Below are positions 1 to 10,803 of a stretch of 64,000 nucleotides of DNA, in pieces. A program made the translations under genes and the position numbers. The stretch covers positions 7,987,001 through 8,051,000 of the forward strand of contig BRXU01000003.1 of the NCBI GenBank assembly GCA_030267565.1, given 5' to 3'. The stretch's first letter is position 1; each line of letters opens with the position of its first letter. This DNA comes from Pleodorina starrii (lineage: Eukaryota; Chlorophyta; Chlorophyceae; Chlamydomonadales; Volvocaceae). Under the pieces are notes generated by a model, which saw only the letters and a program-made list of their open reading frames with translations, did no database searches and was not told the DNA's origin.

Positions 1-817
1 CGGTAAGGTCCACGCAGACAGCAGGCATGGGCCCATCGATGATCGATCTGCGGATGGATGTACCGCCGCACGTCCGTTCGTGCGCGCCGCCGTCGGTGTG
101 CCAGTACGGCATCCAACGTACGGCAGATGGCACACGCGCAAACATTCACGCACGTGCGAACAACACACCATACCAACCGAATTTATTAGGATATAAGTTA
201 CGTAGTTAAAGTATGTACACGCATACACCACTGGATGGCTATCTAGCCAACTATCTATCTAGCTATTTACCTAGCTAGCTATCGAGTTATCTATCTATCT
301 GGATAGATCGGTCAATAGATAGGTGCGATGACGTACCCACGCAGGTCTTCAGCGTGCGGTCATACGTGTAGCCCTTGGGGCAGGCACACTTGAAATACGT
401 GGCCGTGGGGAGGCAGGTGGAATTGCCGCCGCAAGGGGAGGGCGACTGCTGGCAGCTGGCAGTGTCTGCGGAAGATGGGGCAGCAGTGTCAGAAGCAGGA
501 CGAATCGTAGCAGGGAGTTACGGAGGGGCCCTGAGGGGCCAACAGGTAGGACATTATAGCTAGCTAGGACGACGATTGCTTTGGACGACTGGGATGCGGC
601 AACAAGTGTCGAGAATTCTGGACGTCTGGAGCGCATTGCCTGGAAAATTTTCCCTTGCAAAATTGACACAACAAGAACTGGACAGTAGATGACAAGTGGA
701 CGGCTTACCCGTGGCGGCCAGTGCAACCTGCTGGCCGACTGCAAAGGCCGCCAGCGCACTCGAGGCGAGCAGGCAGAGCCACCTGCAGGTTTGTGCTCGC
801 CGCCAGAAAGTCGACAT
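1..817 (-). CDS. Secreted EGF-like domain protein, 5' part (gene continues past window start)
   Basis: Exon 1 is 817-709: ATG at 817-815, then a basic n-region, a hydrophobic Leu/Ala core and an AVGQQ-type cleavage region, i.e. a signal peptide. It ends at donor GTAAG in phase 1. Exon 2 is 465-337, from acceptor CCGCAG to donor GTACGT. It encodes one EGF-like module with six cysteines in the order C-x6-C-x5-C-x8-C-x1-C-x12-C (CQQSPSPC, CLPTATYFKCACPKGYTYD) and also ends in phase 1. A third exon may begin at 47 after acceptor CCGCAG, also phase 1, but too little is left to judge. The intron between about 60 and 336 is CTAT-rich microsatellite. The product is predicted to enter the secretory pathway; partner and function cannot be told. 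An upstream in-frame ATG at 850 exists, but the 817 start gives the cleaner signal peptide. Confidence 0.7.
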
Positions 818-1416
818 GTAGAAGTTAAAAAACATTATCGTGAATCGCAAGATAGGACCGCGACGACCTTGGAAAGCAAGGTAGCGGTAATTACGGTTGG
901 AAATGTGATTGCGTAAGCAGAGCAGCTCTGTGCGTAACTGAGCGTCAATTTAGGCATGTACTGTGAGTTGGGAATTTAGTTAAAATCTTTTAGCTTTGTT
1001 TTGCCCCGCCAGTTCGTCGTGCCCCTTAACGCCTTAAGTATGCGTCACGTAAACGGTTTTGGAGTGAGATACCGTAAGTATACGAAATGTGAGAGCCGTA
1101 CGGTAGCAGCATGCGCGCTGCGTGTAATGCTCTTACCCCTCAACGGGCAACGGAAGTATTGTCAAAGGCGTCGAACTACACGATTGAATAATCACAACCT
1201 TCAGGTCACTTGTCTGACCAACGGCCACTAACGAACGCCTACCTCATCGCTCGGATCTCGGAGGGTAAGGCAAGAGAACAGAAGCGGGAAGAGCGCTCAA
1301 TGGAAAGTGGCCATGTGGGAAATGCAGGTGAAACGGGTTGCCGAAGTATGTGGAAAGCGCTGTGAAAGACCGCGGTTGATCGGAAACGCGTTCTGGGAAA
1401 AGCTACAAGGCGAGAA
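818..1416. other. Upstream/intergenic stretch, nothing recognised
   Basis: No ORF here resembles a known family and no convincing splice-bounded exon was found. It probably includes the promoter of the minus-strand EGF-like gene, but no clear TATA element was identified. Confidence 0.5.
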
Positions 1417-1560
1417 ATGGCGTTGTGTTGGGCGTCATGTCTGCAGGAGTACGACATCGATATTGCGTATTTTCCTGGGGGGCAGCAGCTGGCCGATTTG
1501 CCTTTGTGTATGCCGCGTGAGAGCGCACACAGGACACGAGCGAAATGTCCGCATGAGGGG
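1417..1560 (+). pseudogene. Ty3/gypsy RNase H fragment (relic)
   Basis: The plus frame contains SCLQEYDIDIAYFPGGQQLADLP. This matches the end of the gypsy RNase H domain and its connection to integrase, normally of the form LQEYDxxIxYxPGxxNxxADALSR. The surrounding frame has no further retroelement domain, and the ADALSR end is altered to ADLPLCM. I read this as a short decayed piece of a Ty3/gypsy pol gene. It is too short to assign to a lineage. Confidence 0.45.
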
Positions 1561-1639
1561 TCAGAGCTCAGAGGAGCGCGTCGCGTTGCCTCTCCCACCC
1601 CCGTCACCTCATGCTACCTCATCCCACCTCACCTCACCG

Positions 1640-2942
1640 TTACTTGATCGTTTCACAGATCAAAGACCACAGACAGGGAGAGCAGACTATTACCTGGGGC
1701 CACCGTGGACATGTCCGCAGCGTGCGCTGCGTACGATGACCTCATCAGATCTCGTCACTAACGAACGGCTATACCGGTACTTGGCCGCGCCAGACAGCGG
1801 ACCCCTGACTCTCGCCTCCTGCCCTCCGCTTCGCTCCGCTCTACACCACTCCGAGACCACTCCGCTTTGACACCGCTCCGCTCTGACACCGCTCCGAAAC
1901 CGCCCCACCGCCCCACCGCTTCACTCCGGGATGCTAAAAAGCCCACATAGGTAACGTAACGCTTCCAAGGCGCTCCGCTCCAAAACCGCTCTGCTGCAGC
2001 GAGCGAGCGAGGCACGTGGACCGAAGCTGCACGCCAGGTGGGGGGGGGGGGGAAGGGGGAAGGGGGAGGCGGGTGGGGGAGAAATGGTGGCATGTCCATG
2101 GGGGAAGGAAGGGGCTTCCGTTTGTGTGTGTGCCCACGGGCCTGGGGCCCACGGACGCCCCATCCCTCAAGCGGGGTGGCAGGGGAGGCCCTGTGAAGCG
2201 GAGCGCGAAGAGGGACGCGGGTTGCCGCACCCCACCGTGTAGCGACGGTGTGCGGGCGGCGTTGGTGAAGGGGGCAACCGCCGATCAGCCGAACCTCCCC
2301 ACCACCCCATCCACCCAGACGCTTCCGCACCCGCTCCAAGCTGGTCCATATGGCCTGGACCCGCTCGTAACCCCGACCAGCTCCCGGGCCATACCTTGCC
2401 AACGGCGGTGACCGGCGCCGCTGTCTGTGTTCGAGTGCGGCGTGGTGGCCATCGCAGGGCCCCCACACCCGCAACACGGCGGAGGCGGCGGAGGCCCCGG
2501 ATGGCGGGCTGGGGAGGACCTGGAGACCGACCTGCGGCGGGCGTCCGGCCTCAGCCTTTCCCTACCGCGCCGCTGTCGGTCCAGTGTCAAGTGCCGTAGC
2601 GGCATGTTTTTGGTGGCCGCTAGCCTCCGCCTCGCGGCGTCGCTCCACAAATGACGGAGGGGCGGTTTGAGGCCCAGGCGGACGCCCAGGCGAGGGTGGC
2701 GAGGCTCAGGCGGGGGTGCGGGTGGCGAGGCGCTGCGACGGCGGAGGTTGTGTGCCTACGCCGCCCGCCCTGCGCTTCGTCGCGTTGCGACCCACGGGTC
2801 ACTGCACCCGTGACCAGAGCGCCGCTGACCCGGGGCGGGCCGCAGCCGCAGCCGCGGCCTGGCCCTCTTGCGGCTGTGGGCACATGCCGCCCCCCCCCCC
2901 CCGGGTCAGCGGGCGCCCCGCCCAGGCAGCCGCTGCTGGCTA
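1640..2942. other. GC-rich low-complexity region downstream of the DUF455 gene
   Basis: The stretch holds CGCTCCGCTC-type direct repeats (about 1825-1920), an 11-G run near 2041 and proline/arginine-rich shadow frames on both strands. It includes the 3' flank of the minus-strand gene ending at 2943. No supported gene was found. Confidence 0.5.
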
Positions 2943-5900
2943 TCAGCGCGACAGCGCAAGCGCCGGCGGCGCTGATGCCGCTGCGGAACTCGCAAACGCG
3001 GGCAGCTCGGCGTCCGGTGCGGGCGCGGGCTCGCGCTCCGCCGCTGGCGCTGGCGCCGGCGCCGCCGCTGCCGCCGCGCGCTCCCCCTCCAGGCCACTGA
3101 ACAGCGCCAGGCGCTCCGCCAGCTGCCGCAGCTGGTCCGCGGACAAGCGGGGCTGCGGACCCTGCAGCCGGGGATGGGCCGACCCGCGGGTCGGCCGCCG
3201 AGGCCGCTGCGGCTGCTGCTGCTCTGGCTGAGGCTGCTGTAACTGCTGCTGCTTTGGCTGCTGCTCTAGCTGCGTCTGCTCCTGCGGCTGCTGCGGCTGC
3301 GGCTGCTGGGCCTGGGCTACTCTGGGGCTTTCCCCGGGCGCCGACGACGACGCCGACGATACGGCCGCCGACGGCGCAGAACCAGACTCTTGCGCCGGAT
3401 ATTGCCGCTGCGTCCGCTGCTGTTCCCCGCCTGATGCCTCCTGGTGCCGCTCCACAAGCTCCCGTTCCCGTTCCTGTCTCTGTTCCGGCTCTTGGTTCCG
3501 TCTCTGTTCCTGTGTCTGGTTCAGGTCCGGCTCCAGGGGGTCGGAGGGCCAGGCGGTCGGGTCGTACCAGTCGCGGGGCAGGCCCACCCTGGAGCGCTCC
3601 GAGTGGTTGAAGGGGCCCTTGAGCAGGTCGGGGTTGAGATGCAGCAGCCACTGCCTGAGAGGGGGTGGGGGTGGGGTGGGGTTGGGAGGAGGGGTGTAGG
3701 AGGCAGGGGAGGAGGGGTGGTGGTGGTTCGACGGGGGGCTGGAAAGGGGAGCAAAGGGGGGCGAGGCTGGTTTGGGGTTGCGCAGCGACACACGCGGAGT
3801 CCGGCGCTGGCAGGTGGGACCCGGCAGGGAGGGAGGGAGGCCAGGTGCCAGCAGCAGAAGGAACCAGGAGGGGCGCTGAGAGGGACGATAGCGTCTCGCT
3901 GAGGCCGCCCCGCAACGGATCCCCCTTCCTCCCCCACCCCGTCAGGTCTCTTCCCGTCCCTTCCACCTCGCCCTCCGACCATCCCACCACGACCCCCTAA
4001 CCCCAGGCCCCGCCCCCACCCAGCACACACCCCAAAACAAACCCCGGCCCCCACACCCGCCCCCTTCCGCCCTCCCTCCCTCCCTGCCTCGTTCGCTGCC
4101 TTGTCTCCGCAAATGGCTTTCCTCGCCGCAACGTTCATCCTCAACCTCACTCAACGCACTTCCCTTCACCTCCCTTTCTCCCCTTCTCCCCCTGCCCTCC
4201 CCCCTCCCCACCTGCCCCCCCCTCCCCCCTGCCCCCCTCCCCACCTGTACAATCGGTCTGGCCGCATGCCCAGCACCCCGCACAGTCGGCTGAACCAGGT
4301 CACCCCCACCGCCACGTGCGCCCGCTCCTCCTCAGCGATCGCCGCCACCACCGCCGCGGAGCGACTGTCCCCAAAGCCCACCAGCCGCCCCACCAGCCGC
4401 CCCCCCGCATCCAGACCGCGGGCCTCCTGGGACATAGGGACAACCGCCAGCCTGGGGCGGGGAGGGAGGGTGACAAACAGGGTACCGCGGCGAATGAGGG
4501 GCGATGGGGTGCGATGGGGGGGGCAAGGGGTTACTTTCTACTTGGGGCAGGGTTCGGCCCTTCGCTTCCTCATTACGAAACGGACGGACGGGATAGGAGG
4601 AGGAGGAGGTACGCGGGCGGGATACGGTGCCCCATGACCCCCCTCCTCCACCTCACGACCTCCACCCACCCACCACTCCATGACGCCACCACACCATACC
4701 GCACCACACCACACCACACCGCACCACACCCGGTTTGCAGCTCACGGACACGGGGCCGGGGGCAGAGGCCAGGTGCAGTACCTTCACCTTGGTCGGCCCC
4801 TGAGACACACACACACACACACGCATACACACCCCAAGCTCACGCAGCCCACTTCCCTCTCCCCCCTTCCCCCTCCCTCGCCCCCCCTCCCCCCTTCTCG
4901 CCCCCACCTCGCCCCCAGGTCCACCGCTGACAGTCTGCAGCCCTGCCACAGCAGGTCGTGTGCGTCCATGTCCCCGTAGCCGTGACCCAGCTCCCCCAGT
5001 CGCTGCAGACACCAGCCCAGGTGCCGGCTCTCGTCGTCCGCCACCCTGCGCCCGGGGGAAGAGGAGCAGGGCGAAGGCGAAGGCAAAGGGGGACCGGGCA
5101 GGGTGAGGCGGAGGCGGAGGCGGCTTTGGGGGCGCAGGCGGCAGCGGCAGCGGCAACGACAGGGACAGCGGCGGTAGCCTGTGCGGAGTCTCCATCGTCC
5201 CCTCCCGGGCTGGGTCACTCGGGTTCTGTGCCCGTGTTCCCCCTTGCCTTGTACCCGGCTTTTACGGACGCCCCAAGCTCAGATGACTTGGGGTTTGCGT
5301 AGCCTACCGTGTCGTACCCATTGGGCCCCAACCCGAGGCCCCCGACACGGCCCCGTCCTGCCTCACCGATGGCGCCCTCACAAGGGGTCGGGAGCCTGGC
5401 CCCGAACCCATACCGGACAGCCCACACCCCCCGCCAGCCAGCCGTCCATCCATCCAGCTACCCAGCTATCCACCCACCCACCCGCTCACCCACCCACTTG
5501 CGTCTCCTCGTCCCGGGCCGTTTTAATTACCACCCATTCGCTCACCCAGCTATCCACCCAGCTATCCACCCACCTGGCAAAGTCCTCGTAGAACTGGTCG
5601 GGCAGGTGCAGCGGCGCGAAGCGCACCACCGTGTCTGATCACCACGGGGGGTTAGGGAGGGGAGGAGGGGGGTTAGGGAGGGGAGGAGGGGGGAGTGCAG
5701 CAGCTCTGGTGAGCCCGGGCGCTTGCGGAGAATACCGTCGAGGCATGGGTGAAGGCGCGGTGGGGATCATCATCCATAAACAGTGTTGTGGGAGCCCCCG
5801 GAAGATAACCCCACAACCCCCACAACCCCCCTCACCCCACAACCCCCTCACACCCACAACCCCCTCGCCCCAGGCCAACCCCCTCACCCCCCTCACCCCA

Positions 5901-8312
5901 CAACCCCCTCGACCCCCCCGTCCCTCACCCTCCACAACCCCCCACAACCCCCTCACCCCCCTCACCCCAGGCCAGGTCGATGGCATTCAGCTCAATGTGT
6001 GCCTGTGAGGAAGGGCGGGGCAGGGCAGGATGGCGAGCAGCCGGCAGGGTGGCGTACCGGGTCGGTTACTTCTGCTTGCTATAGAAGTGCCAGACCCAGC
6101 CAACACAGCCCAAACAGTCCGGCATGCGCACTGCGCTGCGCTGTGCTGCGCTCCGCTGCGCTCCGCTGCGCTGTGCTGCGCTCCGCTGCGCCGCGCGAGC
6201 GCCGCAGGGCACACCTCCAGTGGCGGGCCTCTCCGTTGGCTTTCCCGTAAATGACCAATCGCCCGCGCAATGAAACGAGAATCTCCTTCCGACCCGCGCC
6301 TGCGGCGCCGGAGGTGCACCGACCCACGGGTCACCCACATCCGCAAGGCTGACCCGCGGGTCATGTGCGCGCGCTTCCGGCGCCAACAGGTTCGTATTTG
6401 TCACCTCTCACCGCCCACCACTCACCAGGTTGTGCAGCATGTAGCCGTTGAGGCCCAGAGGGGAGGACTCGTGGCCGGGGATCTGCAGGGAGCAGCACAG
6501 CACGGCGCAGCACGGCACGGCACGGCATGCACACCGCCGGTGCATCACCGCAGGAAGCGCAGGGGGCACGCGCGGGCGCAGGGAGGTCAAGGGCGGTTGG
6601 GCAGCGACGGGAAGTAGGAGCATCGGGGCGGGTGGCGAGGGCGGCGAGGGGCGGCGGGGTTCAAGCAGCCCTGAATGGCGGGGTGAGCTGCAGCTGAGCT
6701 GCTGAGCTGCTGACCACCCCCGGCCCGTAGTCGGAGTCCAGGGGCAAACAGGAACGACTGCAGGCGGGGTTATCCACGTATAGGCCGGAGCCCGTGAACG
6801 GTATTAAATCAGAAGAAATCCTTCCTGTCTGCAAAAGAAAAACGAGATAAACTTGCAAGCAGCACGGGCGGGGGGTTATCCACGTATAGGCGGGGGTGTT
6901 GGTTGCTTTGACAAACCATTCCATTCAGACTCTGCAGTCCAGTCCGGTCCAGTCCAGTCCAGTCCATGCATTAGGAAAAGGGGTTTTGAGACCGGGCGCC
7001 AGGGAGGGGGCTTTGCAGTGCGATGGACATCACATCACATCACCTTTCATCCCTTGCCTTCCCTTCCCGTCCCGTCCGGTCCACTCCGGTCCAGCCCGGC
7101 CTGGTCCGGTCCACTCCGGTCCAGCCCGGCCTGGTCCGGTCCACTCCGGTCCAGCCCGGCCTGGTCCGGTCCACTCCGGTCCAGCCCGGCCTGGTCCGGT
7201 CCACTCCGGTCCAGCCCGGCCTGGTCCGGTCCACTCCGGTCCAGCCCGGCCTGGTCCGGTCCACTCCGGTCCAGCCCGGCCTGGTCCGGTCCACTCCGGT
7301 CCAGCCCGGCCTGGTCCGGTCCACTCCGGTCCAGCCCGGCCTGGTCCGGTCCACTCCGGTCCAGCCCGGCCTGGTCCGGTCCAGTCCGGTTGAAGTCCCC
7401 TAGACATCCTTATTGCGGCTGCGGCTGCAGAGACCGGGCAGAGGCCCAACCAGCCGCCAACCAGACCAGACCTGGCCAAACTGGGCACGAACCCCTCCCC
7501 ACTCCCTCCCCCATCCTCCCCTTCGCCCCCTCACCTCCGCTCGTCGCACTCCCCCCAAGCGCCACACCCACCTCCTTTGGTCTGACCAGCCGCGGCCGCT
7601 CCGGCCTGGCTGGGTGGTCCGGCAGCATCTGCACCAACTCCCGCTCCTCCTCCCGCCCCGGTTGCTGCTGCTGCTGCTCCAGCTCTAGTTGCTGTTCCTG
7701 CTTCAGCTGCTGTCGGGTATGCCCCTGCCGCGCCACCAGTCCCGCCCCGACCTTTTCCTGCTGATGCTGGTGTTGGTGCGGCCTCAGCGGCAGGCGGCCC
7801 TCCAGGTACGCGCCCCAGGCGGCGTGCGTCAGGGCAGCCTTGGCGGAGGGACAGGCGGTGAGGAGCACCAGCACGCCCGCCTCAACCAGGCTGCAGGGGG
7901 CGGACACTGAACGACCGCTGTTGCCGGGGCTTGAAGCTGGGTCGCCGCTGGGACTGGAGACCGGACCGCTGCCGAGGGTTGTGGAGAGGCCGCGGTCAGA
8001 CGGGTGGGGTTCCTGCGTCCGCTGAGGCTGCGTGTGCTGCTGAGGTGGCGGCGGCGGCGGCGGCGCCGGGCCCGCGGCCTCCGACGCCGCCGCCGCCGAG
8101 GCCCGGACCAGGGCCATGGCGGACTCCAGGGTGGGTGCCTCCTGGGGCGGCACCGCCAGCGGCGCGCCCGCGTCGGGCGCCGGCGAGCCCCAGCGCAGCC
8201 GCAGGTCGCGGCCCTTGGCGCGCCAGGCGACCAGACCGGTCCATTCGTGGGGTCGGGGTCCAGGAGGAGGCGAACTGCCGGGAGCGGCTGAGGACGCGTC
8301 GGCAGCTCCCTG
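2943..8312 (-). CDS. DUF455 (COG2833) ferritin-like protein, seven-exon model
   Basis: Exons on the minus strand: about 8310-7572, 6482-6426, 6002-5966, 5634-5574, 5045-4908, 4451-4245, 3654-2943 (TGA). All junctions are GT-AG and every phase closes. The joined core follows the DUF455 order: PARPERPRLVRPKE, then NLAHIELNAIDLAW, FYEDFARVADDESRHLGW, SQEARGLDAG, AAIAEEERAHVAVG and LLKGPFNHSERS near the end. DUF455 proteins are four-helix ferritin-like (MiaE-related). The Glu of HIEL, the E/H pair of ESRH, the Glu of QEAR and the E/H pair of ERAH are the expected di-metal ligands, all present. Substrate is unknown for the family. The N-terminal exon has Gln/Pro-rich inserts, and the last exon adds about 190 residues of Gln/Arg/Ala/Pro-rich tail not expected in bacterial members. 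The 5' boundary is uncertain: acceptor CACACCAG near 8312 suggests a further upstream exon. Confidence 0.85.
5640..5965. repeat. C-rich intronic repeat
   Basis: This intron of the DUF455 gene is built of short CCCCTCACCCCACAACC-type units after an AGGGGAGGAGGGGGGTT duplication near 5655-5690. It has no coding signal of its own. Confidence 0.7.
6126..6195. repeat. GCTGCGCTCC/GTGCTGCGCT short tandem repeat in an intron
   Basis: About 70 bp of alternating CGCTGCGCTC and CGCTGTGCTG units lie in the intron between the 57-nt and 37-nt exons of the DUF455 gene. A related CAGCACGGCA run follows at 6490-6530. Confidence 0.7.
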
Positions 8313-8362
8313 GTGTGAGGAGGGTTTTGGGGGCGCGGGGGGGGGGTTATCCACGTTTAGGC
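6766..8362. repeat. Three dispersed copies of a short motif (GGGGTTATCCACGTATAGGC)
   Basis: Copies lie at 6766-6785, 6872-6891 and, with one change (TTTAGGC), 8343-8362. All are in non-coding parts of the DUF455 locus. The first two sit about 106 bp apart. The role is unknown; they may mark a local duplication. Confidence 0.6.
7081..7380. repeat. 30-bp minisatellite, ten identical copies
   Basis: The unit (starting CCACTCCGGTCCAGCCCGG) is repeated exactly ten times, with partial units on both sides. It lies in the intron between the first modelled exon and the 57-nt exon of the DUF455 gene. Because 30 is divisible by three, it is open in several frames and gives misleading repetitive ORFs. 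Perfect identity points to recent expansion or ongoing homogenisation. Confidence 0.95.
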
Positions 8363-9400
8363 CGGGGGCGGGTGGGATGAATGGGTACTGGATCCAGTTC
8401 CGGATGCAGTTCCGGATCCAGTTTCGGATTCAAATGGGTATCTCCCCTCCGGGTGGAGAGAGGGTGTTGACTGCTGTGTGGAGGGCCGGGGGGGGGCTGG
8501 ATCGGGTGACGCAGTCAGAGGGTTCCCGCAGGCAACAGTGCGTAGGGGTGGCGACAGAGGCGATGACGGGGTGGGGAGGAGGAGGAGAATGAGTCGGCGA
8601 GCGGGGAGGGCGTGTGCGGTTCGCGTAATTGCGCCAGAAGCGGCAGGCCGTGGGAGGCGAACACGTGGCGCCCTCTGGCGCCCTCCGGCTTTGCTGGCTA
8701 GTCCAGTTGCAGGTGCCCCGAGCGAAGCATCTTACGAAGGGCATTCCAAAGAACTCAAGGGTGCATTGCATGAGCGCTGTTGTAACGTACCTTCAAGGCT
8801 GCAGTGGTGACGTCCACTCGTCGAGAATCGCTCCGTAGCGTCCGGTGAGCTGCATACCTCGCATCGCGATGCAGCTTATCAACAACGTGCTCTAACACAG
8901 CATCCAAGATAATTTTAGTTGGTACGCGCGTGGTACTCGTCACAACGCCGCCCAGTCGTCGTGGCCAAAGCGATTGGGCCGGAGCAGCTGCAACCTCTGG
9001 AAACAGAACACTATGATGTCTATGCATTATAATGTTACGGTGGTTAGGCTATTATTGGGAACCTCAATAGTGACTGCCGCAACTGCGTCTTAAAGCTTTC
9101 ATTGCGCACTGGAAAGCCCGGCGTGGAGTCTCGACGTGGAGTATATGCAAAGCCAGGTAAGGTTACTGGACGCAAGCCTTTGTCATTCCACATGATTTGG
9201 AGTTGGTGTGCGCTTCTTTGCTCTGTGGCTTCGGAGCCGTACAGCTGTACTGTCAAACCTGGGACGTGCGTATCCTCCCTTCTGGTCCCAACAGTGCCAC
9301 CCTCTATCCTGTTGCTTTCCTGCGTTGGCGCCATCGGATCACACATTGCGGTCAGTGCGGGCCTGGGCGATGGCAGTGCTTATACACGCACGTCCGGGTT
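8363..9400. other. 5' flank of the DUF455 gene, no gene identified
   Basis: There is a short tandem GGATCCAGTTCC-like repeat at 8390-8430. One or more 5' exons of the minus-strand gene may lie here, but no candidate could be joined in frame with confidence. Confidence 0.4.
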
Positions 9401-9408
9401 GCCCTCAC

Positions 9409-9588
9409 CAGGTTTCCACGCTTCCGCCACCACCGCCTGGAGCGGACCCAACTCAAACAGGCCCCTCTCCCTCCCTTCGTAATTGGCCCCAATGAAAACA
9501 CGGCCTGTAAGCAATTCGCGCAACGACAACGGCCGCACCCAAACCTCCCCCCGCGTCTCGCCGCCGCCAGGGCGTGCTGAGCCCTGCA
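9409..9588 (-). CDS. Coding-like exon, unidentified
   Basis: Between acceptor GTGCAG (ending at about 9589) and donor GTGAGG (9408), the minus strand encodes a non-repetitive stretch including RELLTGRVFIGANYEGRER and LFELGPLQAVVAEAW. Composition looks protein-coding rather than like a shadow frame, and both splice signals are good. I could not link it in frame to neighbouring exons: the next acceptor downstream gives an early stop. I do not recognise the family. It may be the last coding exon of an unassembled gene, or a remnant. Confidence 0.3.
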
Positions 9589-9732
9589 CAGCCGCGGCGG
9601 GAATACATGCAGCTCCGGCCGCCTAGTGAACCACGGTGCAGATGTTTCCTCTCCCGCGCTTACACTCACCTGCCTGAGGAGAACTCTACATACCTTGTGA
9701 AGTTGTGGGCCTTGGACGTGCGGCGATGGAAT

Positions 9733-9820
9733 CAAGTGAGTTTCGGAGCGGTGCATTCATCGGATCGGGAACGAACGCCAGCGCATACGGCGCTGAATGC
9801 ATCGATCCGAAACTCACTTG
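9733..9820. repeat. Imperfect 31-bp inverted repeat with 26-nt loop
   Basis: Arms 9733-9763 and 9790-9820 pair at about 27 of 31 positions, beginning CAAGTGAGTTTCGGA and ending with its complement. A transcript from either strand would fold into one long stem-loop in the size range of a small-RNA precursor. Nothing else supports expression. Confidence 0.75.
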
Positions 9821-10803
9821 GCCGCAGGCCACAAATCGGCACGAGCCCCTCCCCCCGTCCAGCAACTCGACCGCTGATGTCCCTGCCTTCCCAGCGAGAA
9901 CTCAGGTAAGCGCAAACGGGTGCGACGATTGGCCGGGCAGTACAAATCATGCGGTTGCGCAGCACAAGGGACGCGGCGGTGTGGCCGTCATACGCGATGT
10001 GTGTATGAGAGGTGCGGAGCGGTCGGCGCTGTCCGCTGTGCGCCGTGGCGTGCCATACAAGCCGCTATGTGACGGCGACTATGTGAGCGGGGTTACCGCC
10101 AGTTTGCACGTTCCCGGGTTTCTGGCGTTGCCAACTTTCGGCAACGTTGCTGGTTTCCCATGGACCCGCTCTTTACATTTCTCACGACACTCGACGGCAA
10201 GCGGGAAGGTAGGTTACGAAGCCCCGACCTCCCGAACCCATCGCCAGGCTTTGCCAAGAAGCCACATTTGTGTTTTTTATTTGTATGATTTATTATAACT
10301 GTGGCTGCTCTTACAAGGACGAGTTTCTTAGGAAACGTGAAACTGGCGCAAAGCCGCGCCCTGTCGCGAAACAACGGCAAAAGCTGTCGAAACAGATCGA
10401 AACCGAAAAGGCGACGACAGGTCAACAATTGACAAACAATCGACAAAATTAGGTAAACAAAAATAAATTAACCACCTGTCCATGAACGCAAACACCCGCG
10501 GATACGGACATTTGGCGTTTGGCATCGCTTTGGCGCGCCATGAAACTTCAGGTTAGCAGCCGCCTCTAAGCCAAATCTCTTCATAAAATATTCATTGAAC
10601 TAGGTTTACGCAAAGGACGCCGTTGTAACCTGTTCCGAGTTTGACAATTTGAATTCGTCCGCAACCACCGCTACCTCGTACGGATCGATTAGGCGGAAAT
10701 CGAAGTCCGTTGGCGCAAGGCCCTGCGGCGCCAGCGCTTATGATAAATTCTCCTATCCACTGTCAGATGTCATTCACTGCCACACTCCTGTGCCCAAGCG
10801 AGA

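Noticed and set aside
2620..3990. 456-codon minus-strand ORF rich in Ala, Arg and Pro
   Set aside because: It is a frame shadow of the last DUF455 exon. It lacks domain similarity, while the other frame continues the DUF455 protein with matching splice phase.
6896..7488. Several ORFs of GPARPGPVHS-type repeats on both strands
   Set aside because: They are produced by the 30-bp minisatellite, whose length is a multiple of three; they lie in an intron.
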